Shown here one piece after another: positions 1 to 14,208 of a stretch of DNA of 64,000 nt. This DNA is from Breviolum minutum Mf 1.05b.01 (lineage: Eukaryota; Sar; Dinophyceae; Suessiales; Symbiodiniaceae). The stretch covers positions 6,954 to 70,953 of the forward strand of contig DF241555.1 in assembly GCA_000507305.1 (NCBI GenBank), in the 5' to 3' direction. The notes under the pieces were generated by a model. It made no database searches, was not told where the DNA came from, and was given only the letters and a program-made list of their open reading frames with translations. The translations under genes were made by a program, and so were the position numbers. Position 1 is the first letter of the stretch. Every line of letters starts with the position of its first letter.

Positions 1-76
1 AACAAGAACAAGAACAACAAGAACAAGAACAAGAACAAGAACAACAGCAACAGCAACAGCAACAAGAGCAGCAGTG
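1..76. repeat. AAC/AGC-rich microsatellite at left edge
   Basis: Degenerate AACAAG and AACAGC hexamers fill the first 76 bases and continue off the left edge. No coding role is evident; it is probably intronic or intergenic low-complexity DNA. Confidence 0.85.
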
Positions 77-689
77 TGTCTCCCAGCCTCCTTATTTCCA
101 GTTCAAGAAGCAGTGTGCATGGTTTGGGGATTAAATCAAAGGAAAGTTGAGATACAGAGCTTGAGAGTGACGGGAGTTCAATAGTGCTCAATTCTTGGCT
201 TGGCAGCCTTGCGTGGTTTCTGACACAGGTTTGAATTTCTCGGCATGGCCCCTCCAAAGAAAGACAAAGTGCCAAGCTCAGCTTCACACATTTTGAACAT
301 GACTTGGGTCTAAGGTCTCCACGTCAGCACCTTTCAATGATTATTTCTTGAAAAATTGCTGGCAGTAGATTCAGTTTTTGCTGCGATTGTGTGAGACATT
401 GAGCTCTTCAGGGTGAAACCGACGTGATTGTGGAGATGCAAAAACACAGAGACAACAGGACCGCTTCAATGTAAAAACCATTTTAAAAATCGAGTGCTTC
501 CTAGATTGTTTGCCAAAAACACACACACACACACACTGATAAACATCTCTTGCAGGAAAAAGATGCAGGAAGATGCTGATGATGTCTTTGAAAAGGCTCC
601 TGTGCAGAATCATTGACTCACATGGGATTTGGACCATTCGCAGATGATCTCACCAGGGGTCCACCAATGAATGTCATTGCACTTCGCAG

Positions 690-1700
690 GCATTAAAACA
701 GCAGCTGGAATGGCTGCAAAAGAAGAAAGGAGCAGACATTAAGGTGCTTTTCCTCGGACCAAGCGTTCACGAAGCTACGAAGACACCCGAAATGAAAACA
801 TGTGAAACCATGGCTTGGAAGACTTTGGACTTGTTTCACTTGATTTTGCCAAGGCCGAATTGCTGGAAGAACGCCGGCAGTGGATTCTGGACTATTGCCA
901 GGACAGAGAGTCTCAGCAGGGAAGTCTAGGCCACTCTTGAGGTGGATTTGCTGCTTGTGAGGATCCTGACAACGGGAAAGAGTTTCCTGAGAAGTGCCTT
1001 CCTTAAATACAAAGTCGCAATTTTGTCGTCACACGAGTTGAAATTCCTAAGTTGACGCATTGACGAAGGCGCCGAAGTTCAAACCTGAATTAAGCTTGAG
1101 GTTCGATCTCTTCTACCAGCGCTTTGACCAGAAGAACGTGGGCACCTTACAGTCCAAATGCGCAACAAATGCACAGTGGAAAAGACACCGTACTGGCCCA
1201 TCAAACTTCATCACATGCTGAACTGTCGAATGAACATGCTGCAACAAGCTTCATGCATGTGGTGCGCGGTACTTCTCTGCTGTACGACTATGAAGGAGGA
1301 AGACGAAGGCGACAAGGGAAAAGATGGCAAAAAGGGAAAGGCAAGCTGCAGAGTTGCACACTTGATTTTCTCCTGCTTGACTTGAATCAGGAGTCTTGGT
1401 GTATACAGAGTATACCTGGCATACCTCCCGTTTTTTCCATCCAGGATGCCAAAGGCAAGAATGACAAAGACAAGGGCAAAGGTGGAAAGGGCGGAAAGAA
1501 AGGTGGGACGGAATTGATCTCGTGCTTGCTTGCTGTGCATTGACAAAGACTGCTATGGAAATTTTTGTGTTGCATCAGGTAAGGACGGCGATGGTGAGGA
1601 AGAACCTTTGGAGGTGGTGTCTTCATGGTATCTCAGCATACCTCCTGTGTTCAACAGCCAGATTGAAACCTATCATTTTGCAGATGAGGTGACTCCCTCG
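690..1700 (+). CDS. Lysine-rich exons, possible 5' half of DRC11 (IQ and AAA domain protein)
   Basis: Short exons chain with compatible phases: 690-743, 854-about 917, 1101-1137, 1296-1340, 1445-1502, 1579-1613 and perhaps 1689-1700. They encode a helical stretch with ERRQWILDY, then FYQRF, then Lys/Gly-rich blocks (KGKDGKKGK, GKGGKGGKKG), an acidic EEEPLE and VTPS. Known DRC11 proteins have the same order just before the segment found at 33,605: an RQW helix, a Lys-rich linker, then a (T/A)PS motif. The phase at 1,700 is compatible with the exon at 33,605, which would imply a 31.9-kb intron. The evidence is short, low-complexity motifs, so this could instead be a separate Lys-rich gene or a DRC11 fragment. 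A further ATG at 244 opens a short Lys-rich frame (MAPPKKDK) whose relation to these exons is unclear. Confidence 0.42.
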
Positions 1701-1759
1701 GACTCGTCCGGCCATTGATATTTTGGGTGTGAAGATGCTCTCTGATTGACTGATTAACT

Positions 1760-4700
1760 CGATGCCACCTGGTCTGCAGCTGTAGCCGGCTCGTGGAGAA
1801 AATGCACAAAATCAAGCCATCAAGCAAAAAGCAAGACTGAAGCTTGTGTTGGATCTGACTCCCATAGATTTGCCATGCAGTTGCCTTGCAGTCAATAACT
1901 CATTGCAAGATTTGGCAATACCACATGCACAGAGTATGTGGTGTTGCAACATGCGTAGCTAAGATAGCCAGAACAGCCTTCCTGGCACTGCTTGTCTCGG
2001 TGCTGGGCACAGTAGTCACTTGCTAGTGTAAAGTAGGCTAGGCTGCCCACCGCATGAACCGTCAGGAGGGGACTCAGCTGTAGAGATTTGTGACAAAATA
2101 CAGATACAGCTCGACAGAGATGGACCTGCAAATGGTTTAGCTGGAATTGACATGGATTGATACAAGAATTTGGCAATTTCCGAAGATTGGGTTAGTTATC
2201 AGGAATGTGGGGCTTTCTACAGGATGCAGAAGGTGCCATGTTTCAGAGATGATGGTTCAATGGAGATCGAAGTGCGTTGCTTTGTTAAGTGACTGTTGTG
2301 TGCCAGTCTCTTTGGACTCCATCAATCGGGGACTGATGCTACCTTTGAGTCGGGAGAGCTGGGTCCTAAAGGAGGCTGGTTCCAAGGGTGCCAGAATTTT
2401 CCGCATGTCACGCCACGACTGCCACGACGGAGTTTTTCCAAACATAGCAGGCACCTTGCATCATTGGCAGCCCTGTAAAAAATGACGACTGGGAAAGAAG
2501 TGCAGTAGCTGCACACTTTATTGCTGGAGCCTTGAAGGTGCTGAGATTGGGAGGATTTTTCTGTTGGAAATCCATTGAATTCTAACCAAGGCCAGCCGTG
2601 AACAATGTCAAGGGTCCTCTCGGCCACAGTCGAGGCAAAGCTCAAGGTCGGGGGCCCCTTCACAACATTCTCCTTTTTGACTTCACGAGGAAAAAACCGC
2701 ACTTGCACTTGAGCTTGCTAGAAGCGGCTTGACGGCTTGAGTCAGTCTCTCCAACATCTCTCGTCTCCGTTTTTTCTGCTAGAAAATTATAGAAAATCCA
2801 TACTTTTAATTCAATCACCTTGACCAAGGCGTTTTTGTGTTTAGTGTTATGGTTTCTAAATGAATCTTGACCTTGGCAGTCTTTCATTGGTGTGTCGACT
2901 CCACTCTGCTTGGATCTATTTGGAGGATACCTGTTTGAGGTTACTGGTCTTACTGCTTTTTACTGGCACCTGAACTATTTCTTGCATCATGGATTTTATC
3001 ACTGACATTTGGGTGATGAAGTTTTGTTGCGGCTCTGTTATTGGATTGGTTGCACAACGTTCTCATACACCCATGTTCCGGAATCTCATGCAGACGAGTT
3101 GGATCCTAGTGATTAAACTCTGACCCGCTTGTGACAGAGGCTCTGCTCAATGCATCAAAACCAAACATGGGACACTTTACTGAACTCTGCCCAACGAGAT
3201 ATGTGAGCAGTGAGAGCATGTGGAAAAATGTAAGTTTGTTTTTAAATATCTTGTGTTTTTCCCTGAGGGATTTTTCCTTTGCCAAGCAGTGCAGATTCTC
3301 ATGGTCACTGCAGGTTGCAATTCAAAGATTCCACACTCCAAAATTCAGTGAGCGAGCTTCACAACTGACATTCAAAGCTGCAAATCTCTGAGTCTTCAAG
3401 GCCCAGATCAAGGCCATCCTCTACACAAGGCTGTCGAAAGCCAAAGCGCACTGCTGCCAGCCTTTCTGCTTTGACCTAAGAAAATTCAAGTATTGATGTT
3501 GTTTTCAAGTGATTCTTCATCATGGTCACAGACATTCCTTCAACAAATTGAATGCTTCAGAATGACAAAGGAACTCAAAGAGTCAGCTTCAAATCGAGCA
3601 GCTACATGGCTGAAGAGCTACGCCGCATATGAGCAGAGCGAACTGCTACAGGCGGCTCTGACAATCAAACTTTCCAGTCTCAGCAAATTAATTGAAGTGC
3701 AGCACGATTGAAACGGTATACATGTGATGGTTGTGTTTGTGTTTTGGCTGACTATTCTTCTATGGGCGGACTCGCTAGAGTGGTTGATACCTTAGAAGAC
3801 CTGTATGCAACTTGAGTTCAAGGCTTAAACCTAATGACTCAAATTGTCAAACTGTGAGCTGCAGGTCGCGCTGACCCTTGGTAATGTTCGGCGGAATTCG
3901 TTGCAAAGGCGTCCTCCATCACTAGTGGTTGGTATAGAAGGATTATTTTCCAGTCAACTTCCATGGTGCAGGATGTCAAGCGCCCCAGAGACTTTGCGTC
4001 CGTCATCTGCCACAAATCGTGGACATGACCGTCGCGGAAAGGTGTCAGGTGCTGCATAAAGTGTTTCAAGGTGGTCTGTGGTTTTGACGCAAAAAACATC
4101 GCAGGTGCTGCAGCAACCAACTTGCAACGCTCGCAATATGGTCGTCATATGAGAAAGCAATGCCTAGGCAGATCCAATGGTGGGAAAAATGGCAGATTTG
4201 TGAAGCTATTGAGTTGCTGCACTGAAGCCATGTCAGGACTCCGATGTGAGGGTGAAGAGCGGCCCTTGTACAAAGAGGTGCGTGGAAAGTTGCGTGGAAG
4301 AGGCTTGTAACTGTTGTGACTGCATGTGATTTTTTTCAGGAACGCAGTGGTTGGCCAGCACCTTGGGCGGATGCTGCTCCGCCTTCGCCTAGCAATGGCA
4401 ACGGTATAAGGTGTGGACTTTTTGGGCTTTCAGACTGCCAGAGTTGAAGTCCTTTCGTCTTGAATACGGCATAGATTCTTGAAATCTGCTTGCAGAAGTC
4501 AACACCTTTGCGGACTTGCAGCTATTTGGCTGGGCTAATTGTCTTCGACACACGATTCCGCAATGAACAGTTGACACTCTTGCAAATGCGATGCACTTCC
4601 AATCTATGCAATTGATGTGGGCTGTAGTCATTATGAACACACAATTTTTGAGCGCACTTTTGTCAATAAACTCTGCAACTGTGATCCTTCCTGTCACAGT

Positions 4701-7700
4701 CAGAACCTGAGACTGCAGCATTCTTGCAATGCTTTTTGACCTTTGTTGTCGGATGGGCCAAACATTTTTTCCTTTAAAAGTTGTTATTTGGACAGGCTGA
4801 GCCAATGTTTTCCGAGAGACCATTTTAGAGACCATGAAAGATTTAGGATGGCTGACTTCAAAGCAGCTTTCCGAAATGCTACAGCAGATCTTCCTGTACT
4901 AGGCCATTGTCGGTTCGTGCTCCAATCCCTTGATTTGTCATGAGAATATATGGAAAGAGGTATGTAGAATCCACCAAGACATCAGTGATTTCTGTTGAGG
5001 GAGCAACATTCACTATTCTGCCAGTGCGGACCGGCCTAAAGCTGAGTTTTTCTCTGATCTTCACTCCACCTCTCACATTGTCTTTGAACTTGAGGTTGAG
5101 GAAACTTCTTCAAGATGGTCCATTGAAGCTGACGGACAACATCAAACAGAAATCATTTGGAAATCACAACCTGGTAACAACCTGGTGAACAACCTGGTTG
5201 ATTAACTGGTGAAACCACTGGGCCAACAGGAAAAACCCTATGGGGAAACCACCACTGCGGTCGGCCAGGACCTCCGAGAGGCGCCTGAGAAGTTCTTCTC
5301 GGCGCATAGCGTTCTTTCGGAATATGCCACGAAGGCGGGCGTTTTTGAAAAAATTCCAATGGGATTCCAATGGGATTCAAAAGGTATCAATTCTTTGCCA
5401 ATCTTTCACAAGAGATTTTGAAAAAAAAAGGGCAAATGAGTCAAATGATTTTGTTTTGGTATTTTTTGAGAGTGTGAAGCACGTCGAATTGTTGAGGTGG
5501 GTCCTGGGTTTGGTATTCGATTCACAGTCTACTCCTGAGCGCAGCAACGGATTCCAACTCCTTTCGTCTTTTTGATTCCGTTCTTAGCAATCGGCGAATC
5601 GGCCAAAGGTTCAGTTCAACTTATTCGCTGGCACCGTCATCGCACTGGGAAATAACCAGCAGGCCTTCTTGTAGGGTCATTCTTGAATTGCTTAGCAAGA
5701 GCAACAAGAGCAGCAAAAGTACAGATAGCCAAGATACTTAGTAGGCAATGAATTCTATCTCTTGCTCATTGGCACAGGTGGCAGCTCTATCTGACATGCA
5801 GGTGAGCTGAGATGCTGTGCAAGCTATTACTTATTGCTTCAAGTGGTTGGTCTTGAAGTGACAGAAATCCAACCAATGCATTTCATGTTGTGGATCACAA
5901 GGCACAGGGCAAGCTGGGATGTTTTTGCCTCACCGAGAAGCTTGCAGGCAACCACAGCGTTTGCTGAAGCATGCTTTTTTATTTCCCATTCCCCGTCGGT
6001 TTTTGAGCTGGCATTTCAGAGCAATCATGTATAATTGAGGGGCAATATCATCAGGTGTTAACAGTGGGCTCGTTGTCAACACCACCTGTACCTGGGATGA
6101 TAGCAAGCCAGGACCTTGGACAATTCCAGAGAACTTATTCTCACTGCGGCCTGTGCTTCATGTCAGGCAGATGTACCTTTTGCACTGCCCAGATGCGGGT
6201 GCTTTCAAGAATTGGATCTCTCAAGGCCTCTCAGCTGCCACAACCTCAGGTTTGGCTTCTGATCTTCAAAATTTTCTCCGGTCACTGGTAGACAACCAAG
6301 GACTTGGCGGTGGTTATTGCGAACTTGATTGTCAAAGGCTTGCTGGAAGTTCTTGTATGATGAGAGGTGTTTTGAGAAGACTGTTTCACAGATAAGAAGT
6401 GGCTTTGAGACCGTCAGAAGAGTGTTTTTGGTAGCTTCATCTTATTTTCGTTTTTTTTGGCAGTGCCTTTTCGGGCTGTTGACTTGCAGCAACATTGAAG
6501 CTAGTGAGAGTCTCCATCCTTGCCTCCAGCAACCACAAAGCTCCTCCTAGACAAAGAGGATTTCAAGCCGAAATTGCATTGACTGTAAGCTGCTGGGAGG
6601 CAAGAAAGGTTAGAAGGTCTTGGCGTGTTTTTTGTCGCAATGCAGGCAAAGCAAAAGGCCCCCATGGCTTCTTGATGAAGTTGAGGCGCAAGCATGAATC
6701 AAGGGAGTGCCATTTTGACAAAGACCTTATTTCAAAGATGCACAGTGTTTCGTGGGACAGGGAAAACGGAGAGTTGGTACCTGGCGTCGTTGCAAAGGAC
6801 TGAAATCTAGCCATTGTATCTTGAACCATCTTTTGTGGGATATGGATATGAAGCTTGGTACCACAGGACATGGGTGACAAAACCATTGGCAATGACTTGG
6901 ACAACGCAGAGATCTCTTTCAGCAAGGCATGTGATGTTATGGATGATGCATGATGTAACTGTTGCATTCAGAAAGGGGCCTGTCTTCGGGGAGTGGCTCG
7001 GTACCAGAAACATCCATACAGGTGTGGCTGCCGAAGGAGTCCTTGCTTGACAAGTATGCTGGAGTTGAAAACGGCGAGTATGCGAGTTTCTCAGCATGTG
7101 ACCCGTGCGAGTTTCGTGCTTGCAAAGTGTCAATCAAGATCCCATTTGTTCAGGTCCAAAAAGAGTCCCGCACTTAGTGACTTAGTGTATCCTAAATATT
7201 TGGTTCCCAACCACGACAACATTGCTTGCAGCTTCAAAGTCCTTCGGATGGTGAGAGTTGCTGGATGCTGGTGTTTGTACGAACCAGGAAGGGTGTCAGC
7301 AACATGGACATGATTGGCCAGCGGCTCTACACTGGAAGGAGAGATCGCCACCACCTGTTGAACGTTTTGGTGCCAAATACTGCAAGGGATAGAGGGTAGA
7401 TCTTGGAATGACTTGCGGCTGTTGGAATTCTTCAAAATGAAGTTCCGCAAGCAGTGATTAGAAGTACATCGATTTATATGGACTATTATATAGATCCAGC
7501 AATAAGGAACAACTCATCAGATAGTTAGGCATAGTATTTGGAAGTAACTGGTGAGAGAGTAGGGCCTGGTAAGGATTGCAGGGCTTGACTTGCAGAAAGC
7601 TGGTAGCAAAAAGATATGCATGTCTGCATAATATGTAGTTGAAGGTCGCAGGTACACTTACTGTATACTATTAGTATACTATTACTATACCAGTGGTGCT

Positions 7701-7800
7701 TCGTTGCCAAAACTAGAAGTGCAAGTCTGTTTGTACCCTTAAACCAGCTGGGGTTTTGGGTGGGGGGTCACCAGAGAGAATGCTGACCCATGTAAATACA
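1760..7800 (+). other. No recognisable gene; a few exon-like open stretches
   Basis: About 6 kb without an identifiable protein. Open stretches with amino-acid-like composition occur at 3,560-3,700 (contains ELKESASNRAATWLKSYAAY), 4,975-5,150 and 6,060-6,390 on the + strand, but none matches a family I know and splice limits are unclear. A 13-bp motif containing ACAACCTGGT is repeated about three times at 5,165-5,200. The rest reads as AT-leaning intron or intergenic sequence. Confidence 0.3.
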
Positions 7801-7844
7801 TATAGGCTGGCAGTGTTTGAAGCTTTCGTGGGGACTTTGCCTGT

Positions 7845-8009
7845 ATGAGGACCGTCATTGCAGGGTCCACCCTCGTCTTCGCACGCTCCCTCTATCGCTC
7901 GGCAAAAGACTATGCGGACAACAAAAAGTGGGACACTGAGCTCTTCAGAAGTGGAAGCATGGAAAAGTTCGAAAACAGGATAACACGTGAAATGTCAAGG
8001 GAGAAGTGA
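7845..8009 (+). CDS. Small open frame or exon, unknown protein (54 aa)
   Basis: An ATG-to-TGA frame of 55 codons encodes a basic, helix-prone peptide. It starts MRTVIAGSTLVFARSLY, with a hydrophobic or amphipathic beginning, and continues with charged residues (DNKKWDTELFRS, then MEKFENRITREMSREK). Composition looks protein-like, unlike the flanks. It may be a complete small protein or, more likely here, the last exon of a longer gene. I recognise no family. Confidence 0.35.
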   Translation: MRTVIAGSTLVFARSLYRSAKDYADNKKWDTELFRSGSMEKFENRITREMSREK

Positions 8010-11000
8010 TATCGATCTATCATCTGAATCTAAATGAAGCGAGTGTGGTTTGGCTTGGACGTTAGAAGTGGTATAGAGAGTATAGAGTCCAGTTCTTAGC
8101 TCTGGGTTGCCAGCTTTCAGCTTCAAATTGAAGAAAACCTTTGCACCGAGTGGCGCAAGAACTTTCTGGAGTCTCAGGTGTTGGTCCCCTCAAGGTGGTA
8201 TGACCTTGAGTTCGGTACCTCAACTTACACATCTCTACGCCCAGACTGACAAGGCAAACTTGGCATGGAGGTATGGATGATGTAATTTCCAACTAAACGG
8301 GGAGTTCAAGAGCTCTGAGAATACCTAAAACCAGAGGGTAGGAGATTAAGAGATTTGCTGCAAATATGGGAACCAAAGCATTTCAGCATTGACAGGAGCT
8401 GAGCCGAGTGGAGGTGCTTCTCAGCCCTTTTCCCTTGCGAGAGAGCTTCTGGTTGAGATGAGGTGACTGTAGATATCCTATGTATTTACTGGCAGCCATA
8501 TTGGCCCTTGTTCACGCTGTGAACATCAAAGCTTTACAAACATGACTCTTACTCCAACGAGAAGGGTGGGACTTGGGACGTAGGATGTTTGCCCTTGTTC
8601 TCTCAAGGAAATCTTTGAAATGACGGTTGTCAGGACGATGTTGCTCAAAGGATGAGCTCACTTTTCACAATCAGCCATTTTGATTAATAGAAAGACACAT
8701 TTAGCAAATACAAGTCTACAAGTCTACAAGTCTTGTCTTTCAGTACGAGCGCTGGAGCAGACCCAAGACTCAAAATTCAAAAACACAGCATCAAAAACTT
8801 CAAAGCATTTGCTGCGCCCGAATGCCCATACCCCTCGTATCTGTGCGACTGGGTACGTGTGGCCCTTGGCAAACAATCCTTGACTTCCTTTGCGAAGTGT
8901 GTTTTAAATGGCGCAAGGTTCGACTGTGTTTGCTTGGTTGATCCTGAGGACAGGTGGGTTGACCTTGCAGTGGAGTCAGTATCAATTTTTCATCCTAGAT
9001 CATGGGGTCATGAGATTGCAGGATCAGTGTGGAGGAGTTGACATGGCTGAAAATCCGGATGAGACTGTTGCTTGGAGCTTAGAAATTTAGAAGTTCTGAG
9101 AAAAAGATGCCAAAACCACACTCATATTTTTGTTATGTCACTCCAACAATTCTGGACAGAATTGAATGGCTTAGGACGCCCGTGTGAGCTTCGCTTCGCC
9201 CCAAGAGGAAGGGAGCATGGGAGCCACTGAGCTGGCTCCAGGTCATCAGCAAGTCCAGGTAGACAAGGTGCCTGACGTTCCAAGTCTTGAACCAGGCCAG
9301 TGGCTTTCGAATCTTCCCATTTTTTTGTTGTTTAATACTGTGAGACCTCCATATGCCGCATTTTTTTGCGTTCGTCATTGGAAAGAACAAGATTTGTTAG
9401 GCAGCCTGCAAGTGGGCGGTTCCTCTTCATCCTCTGTACCTGCACCAGCACCAATGCTACCGTTGAAAACACTTGGTGGTCCAACCTGGTCAGCATCTCA
9501 GCAGTCTCAGTGGATACTTTACGTCAACCCGAAGTGAGTTTCTAAGGCCATGGCCTCCAGTCCCAGTGCCCCATGATCGAGCAGGTGCAGATGTCAATAT
9601 CTCCGATTTGATGGATCACATCCGATTTACCTGATTTACCATTTATGCAGGCGAGCGCCGCAGGCGGGCAAGAGATGCTTTCAACATGCAGGCTGGCATT
9701 TTTTGTTTTGACATCTGTGAATATCTCAGTTTGGCAAATGCAAAAAGGCTATTTGTTTGTGATTTTTCCAGGTTTTGTGATTTGGAAAACCACTGAGACA
9801 AGAGTTGCACTTTGCCCACGGTTCCTGAATTTTCCAGGAATTACTTTTTGGAGATGCTTTGGCACAACGTGATTTCAGCGATCCCTCGGTAGAAGGCGCT
9901 TTGGGACCTGAGTTCATTTACAATGCTAAGACTGCAAGCCCAAGGAGAATCGGTTTTCCCGGATGACTTTTGATGAATCCTTTGTTGCTGAGATGTTGGG
10001 CAGCTACTGAGCGATGGCTCACCAACCTTGACTGGTTGGGGGCGTGGTAGCTTCAGATCACAATTGCGAGTCTGGAACTGAGTTTGGAAGCGTATATCAG
10101 TGGTACAGGAACAAGTTGGGTGCCATGTGCAAGGACCTTCAAAGCCTACTGAGAGACGTTGAAGGTCGAGAATTGGAGGCGGTGATAGAATTGATTGAAT
10201 TGATAGAATCAGGGCCAGTGTGGCATTAAAATCATTAGAACCACTTTGAGCCGTAGAGTGACGTCGACCAGGACAATGAAGTCATTTGGGTTCTTCGTCT
10301 TGCTTTGCGAAAGCAAGATGGTCCTCCTGGCCAGTTTGTAGAACCACCGAAGAACTCGATTGACTCACACGATCTGCAAGGTCCCGCGTTGCTTAGACCT
10401 TCATGCCTGAGATATGCACTTCTGGTACTTGCCTCATTTCCTTAACTTTACAGCTTTCCGTTTGCAAATCATGCCATTCATCAAGGCTCGACATGGCTTC
10501 CAGTCACTGCCTAGTCCTCAATGTGCTGAAGTCAACAAGTGGCAAACCCTGAAACGATTTGTGGAATGAAAAGACGTTTCAACAAGGTCTTTTCCTGAGC
10601 TTCAGCTGTTCACATCTCAGTGCCAGCAGTGCCAGCAGGGGTTTGGTTGGTTAAATTTGGAGTCTTGTTGAGCACTTTGAGGCTGGCGCTGCTCAAAGTT
10701 CGCGCTGACAAAAACGGTGATGATGGCAACATCGTGCAGGCTGTATTCCTTACGAGAACAGCTTGAAAAAGAAGGAATAGATCTGACATATGGGGGGATG
10801 ACAGTGAATCGAGACTTCACAGCTGACATATCCAAGTTGATTCATCCAGCCTGAGCACAGTGATTGTCCAAACCGTAAATCGCAGCTGCAGGGTGTTGAC
10901 CTAAGGGAGCTCAAGCGCTTGATGGAGCAGCTGAATGGACAACTCACTGTCATGGATGATGAGGTGCCTCAGCTATTAGAGGCGACTTCTTGCTCTTATC

Positions 11001-13580
11001 ACTTGCGATCATTTTCATCAAGATGTAGATGAGGATCATACACATCGTGTTGTAGTTATATTACTTCAAAACAGGTTCTACCATGTACTATCAATTTTCT
11101 ACGTATTTATACATTATAAACAGCTGTATCTAAAAAGGAGTTTAAATGGGAAACAACTTCGGAGGCAATTTTTGAGAGTTGGGTGTTCGGCTCAGGTGGA
11201 TTCAGTGGTTCAGGAGGCGGGGAAGATCCATGAATTACCATGATGCCTCTTCACTCTGGAAAAAAGGTGTGAAAAAAAGGTCTCTGAAACTTTTTCAAGG
11301 CTCTTCTGCTGAGTGGAGCAGAAATAATTAGCCGCGGAGATCTCATGCGCAGTCTTGGTGCCTGGTATGTGAATGTTCAAAGGACTCAGTGGCATATCGC
11401 ATGCAACTGGTAGTCACGTTCCATGCACCTTGCAATGACCAGCACTTCAAAAGGCTTGTCATAAGTCCTGTCAATGACTTTCAACATGCAGGAGAGACTC
11501 TCCACCTGAAGTTTTTTTGAACGCCTGGGCATCTGCGTGAGAGTCTTGAGTCGACAAATTGCTTCAAGCGATGCCTGCAATCGACACATCTTTCTGTTTC
11601 GCGATGCTGGCTGAAGCTGAGGCTTCTGTATGGAAAGGAATACCACACCATGCTGATGGAGAAGCTGAGGCAACACCGCTACACTGCACACAATTGAGAA
11701 AAATGCCACTGCACCTGCTTGTTTTCCATGGGCTGGATTGTTTGATGTGAAAGCTGTCAAACATCCATGAACCGAAATGAAATGACCAATTTTTCCTCCA
11801 GAGTCACACGGCCTTGGATGGTGCTGCCGAAAAGGGCCCTGTCCAGCTAAAGCCGTAGTGGTGCTGGGTGCCACCTGTGCGCCATGCTGTTTTGGGTGCT
11901 CTGCAAGGTGCGGTTGTTGGTGCTGTACTGCACAAACATGGCCTATGTGTTGCTGAAAGGGTGCTGCTGCTCCTTGGGTGCTGGGTTTCAGGGTGCTGGG
12001 TTTCAGGGTGCTGTTTTGGGTAGAGTAGACCCACCCGCAAGCAAAGAGAGGACCACTAAATACAAAACAACTCTTTTGAATTTGTGGATTATGCTGGTGC
12101 ATTTTTTTTCGCGCATAATTCAGCTCCGGCATTGTGTTGGCTTTTCAAGCTGTTCTTACGTTTGTGCCTTTGATGGAGCAAGGACCCACCCCAAACAGCC
12201 CTCCATCCCTGTAGTTTCCTATGTTGGCCACAAAACTCCTACCAAAACGACCTCGCCAAACAACAATAATCTTGGAACAACCCACCCACCAAAAAACAAG
12301 ACCGTTGCGGCGTTCTTGTCCAACCCCGGTTGCATTGCAGGGATGAACAACTTACCTGACACAAATTGCATCTCCCCAGCAGCCGGATCTTTCTGCATGA
12401 GACCAGGCTTTCGATACCATCGGTGCTTCGAGATTTACGGCGCCAGCGGAAGGCCTAATGCAACTTGGACATGTCCAAAGAATGGCATCTTCCTCTCTGG
12501 TTACTCCAGGTGGAGATGGAAGATGTCTTGTTATCAAGCCCGGCTGAACGATGGATGGAGCGCTGCTGGGGGTCTGTCTTCGTTGTAGTACTTCTCCTGG
12601 GGCTTGCCATTCCTGGTTGCCTCTTCGTCTGCATCTCAGGAGATTTATCTTGTGGATTCATATGGGTTGGTGCCAATTTGCTGTAACTGATGTGGGTTTC
12701 TTTCGCAGCCTCAAACGGACCTTCCCAGCTGTTTTTTTTTCAGCAAGGCCTGGGCAATTTACATGGGGGCAGAGCATGGTAGAAGGCTCAGATTGTGTGC
12801 GGAAGGGGATGTCATCTTCAGCAACAAATCATAAAACTTCCCTGGAGATAAGAAGGAAGGCTCCTCAATGAGTCTGTGTTGAAGTGAGGAAGTTTTACAA
12901 AACTTCTGTAACTTCTAGCTTCTAGCTATTTAGTTTTCAATTCAAATTCAGGCATTTAGGCAAGTTTAGATGCTCAGGCAAGTGTTCCAACTTAAGAAGC
13001 TTTGTATTCACCTTATCTCCATACACTTGGCATCGAGGTGATGATGCCTGTCCGCGGGATCTGGATGGTTTATTGACATGGTCCTCTCCTCAGGCATCAG
13101 ACATCCAAACTTCCATTTTTCTGTGGTATTTGCAAACATAAAAGATATGATATGATGATAGAACTGATGATGAACCCACTGTGTGTTTTGGCGAGGTTTG
13201 GAATCATTGGCCTCGCATTTCTTTTCGTGGGCTGTTTGGACCTCTGCCTTTGGCTTCCACAAAGTGTTGTTGCAAGGGCTGCATTTCGTTTGGTAAGGTG
13301 CAGATGCGAATGCGGACCACAGCTCCTGGTGCATAGCTCAATTGTTGCTTCACCAGCTCTCACCACAAATAGCTATCAGTTGGGTTAGCTCTGTAGGAGC
13401 TTTGTCGTCATTTTCTGTGAGGATTGGGCTCCTGTTACGTTCGCTCTTGCTTCTTTTCCCCTGGGTCCAGGGCTTACTGCAAGCGTATGGCTTTGCAATC
13501 CATGCAATGTAGATATATAGTGATAAAGTATAACTAGTCCTATGTGTATACTGTAAAATAGTAAAACAATATTAGAAATA
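8010..13580 (+). other. Mostly intron or intergenic, with isolated exon-like blocks
   Basis: The clearest block is 10,892-10,963: an AG|G acceptor, 24 codons (GVDLRELKRLMEQ, then NGQLTVMDDE) and a GT donor, probably helical. Others are 9,405-9,535 (Ser/Pro/Ala-rich, ending in YVNPK and a stop), 10,044-10,229 (VYQWYRNKLGAM) and 12,400-12,530. A 15-bp tandem repeat (unit GGGTGCTGGGTTTCA) lies near 11,975-12,010. No domain is identifiable and I cannot join these blocks into one gene. Confidence 0.3.
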
Positions 13581-13589
13581 TTACAATAC

Positions 13590-14150
13590 CACGACCACTG
13601 CAGCTGCTGCTGCCGCTGCCGCTGCGGCTGCTGCTGCTACTCTCACTCCTTCTCTTTCTCCTACTCCTACTCCTACTGCTGCCACTGCCACTCCTACTCC
13701 TACTCCTACTCCTACTCCTACTACTACTACTACTACTACTGCTGCTACTACTACTACTACTACTGCTACTGCTACTGCTACTGCTACTGCTACTGCTACT
13801 GCTACTGCTACTGCTACTGCTACTGCTACTGCTACTGCTACTGCTACTGCTACTGCTACTGCTACTGCTACTGCTACTGCTACTGCTACTGCTACTGCTA
13901 CTGCTACTGCTACTGCTACTGCTACTGCTACTTTGTGACAAAGTGAAGATGTTACGTGAGCGCTGAGCTACACGTCGAGTCAAGAACCACTAGGCANGTA
14001 CTGGTACTGGTACTGGTACTGGTACTACTAGTACTAGTACTAGTACTAGTACCTACGTACTACGTACGTACTGTCTACCGCTACTGTCTACTGCTCTCCT
14101 ACTCCTACTCCTACTCCTCCTACTCCTACTCCTACTCCTACTCCTACTCT

Positions 14151-14208
<58 letters not shown>

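Noticed and set aside
8664..8690. AGCCATTTTG as a spliced-leader relict
   Set aside because: Only ten bases match the middle of the leader, the 3' end (GGCTCAAG) does not, and no supported gene follows directly.
11386..12132. 248-codon minus-strand frame
   Set aside because: No recognisable motif, crosses a short tandem repeat, and all supported genes are on the + strand; probably chance.
13540..13983. 147-codon minus-strand frame, almost pure serine
   Set aside because: Produced entirely by the hexanucleotide repeat; no non-repetitive coding signal.
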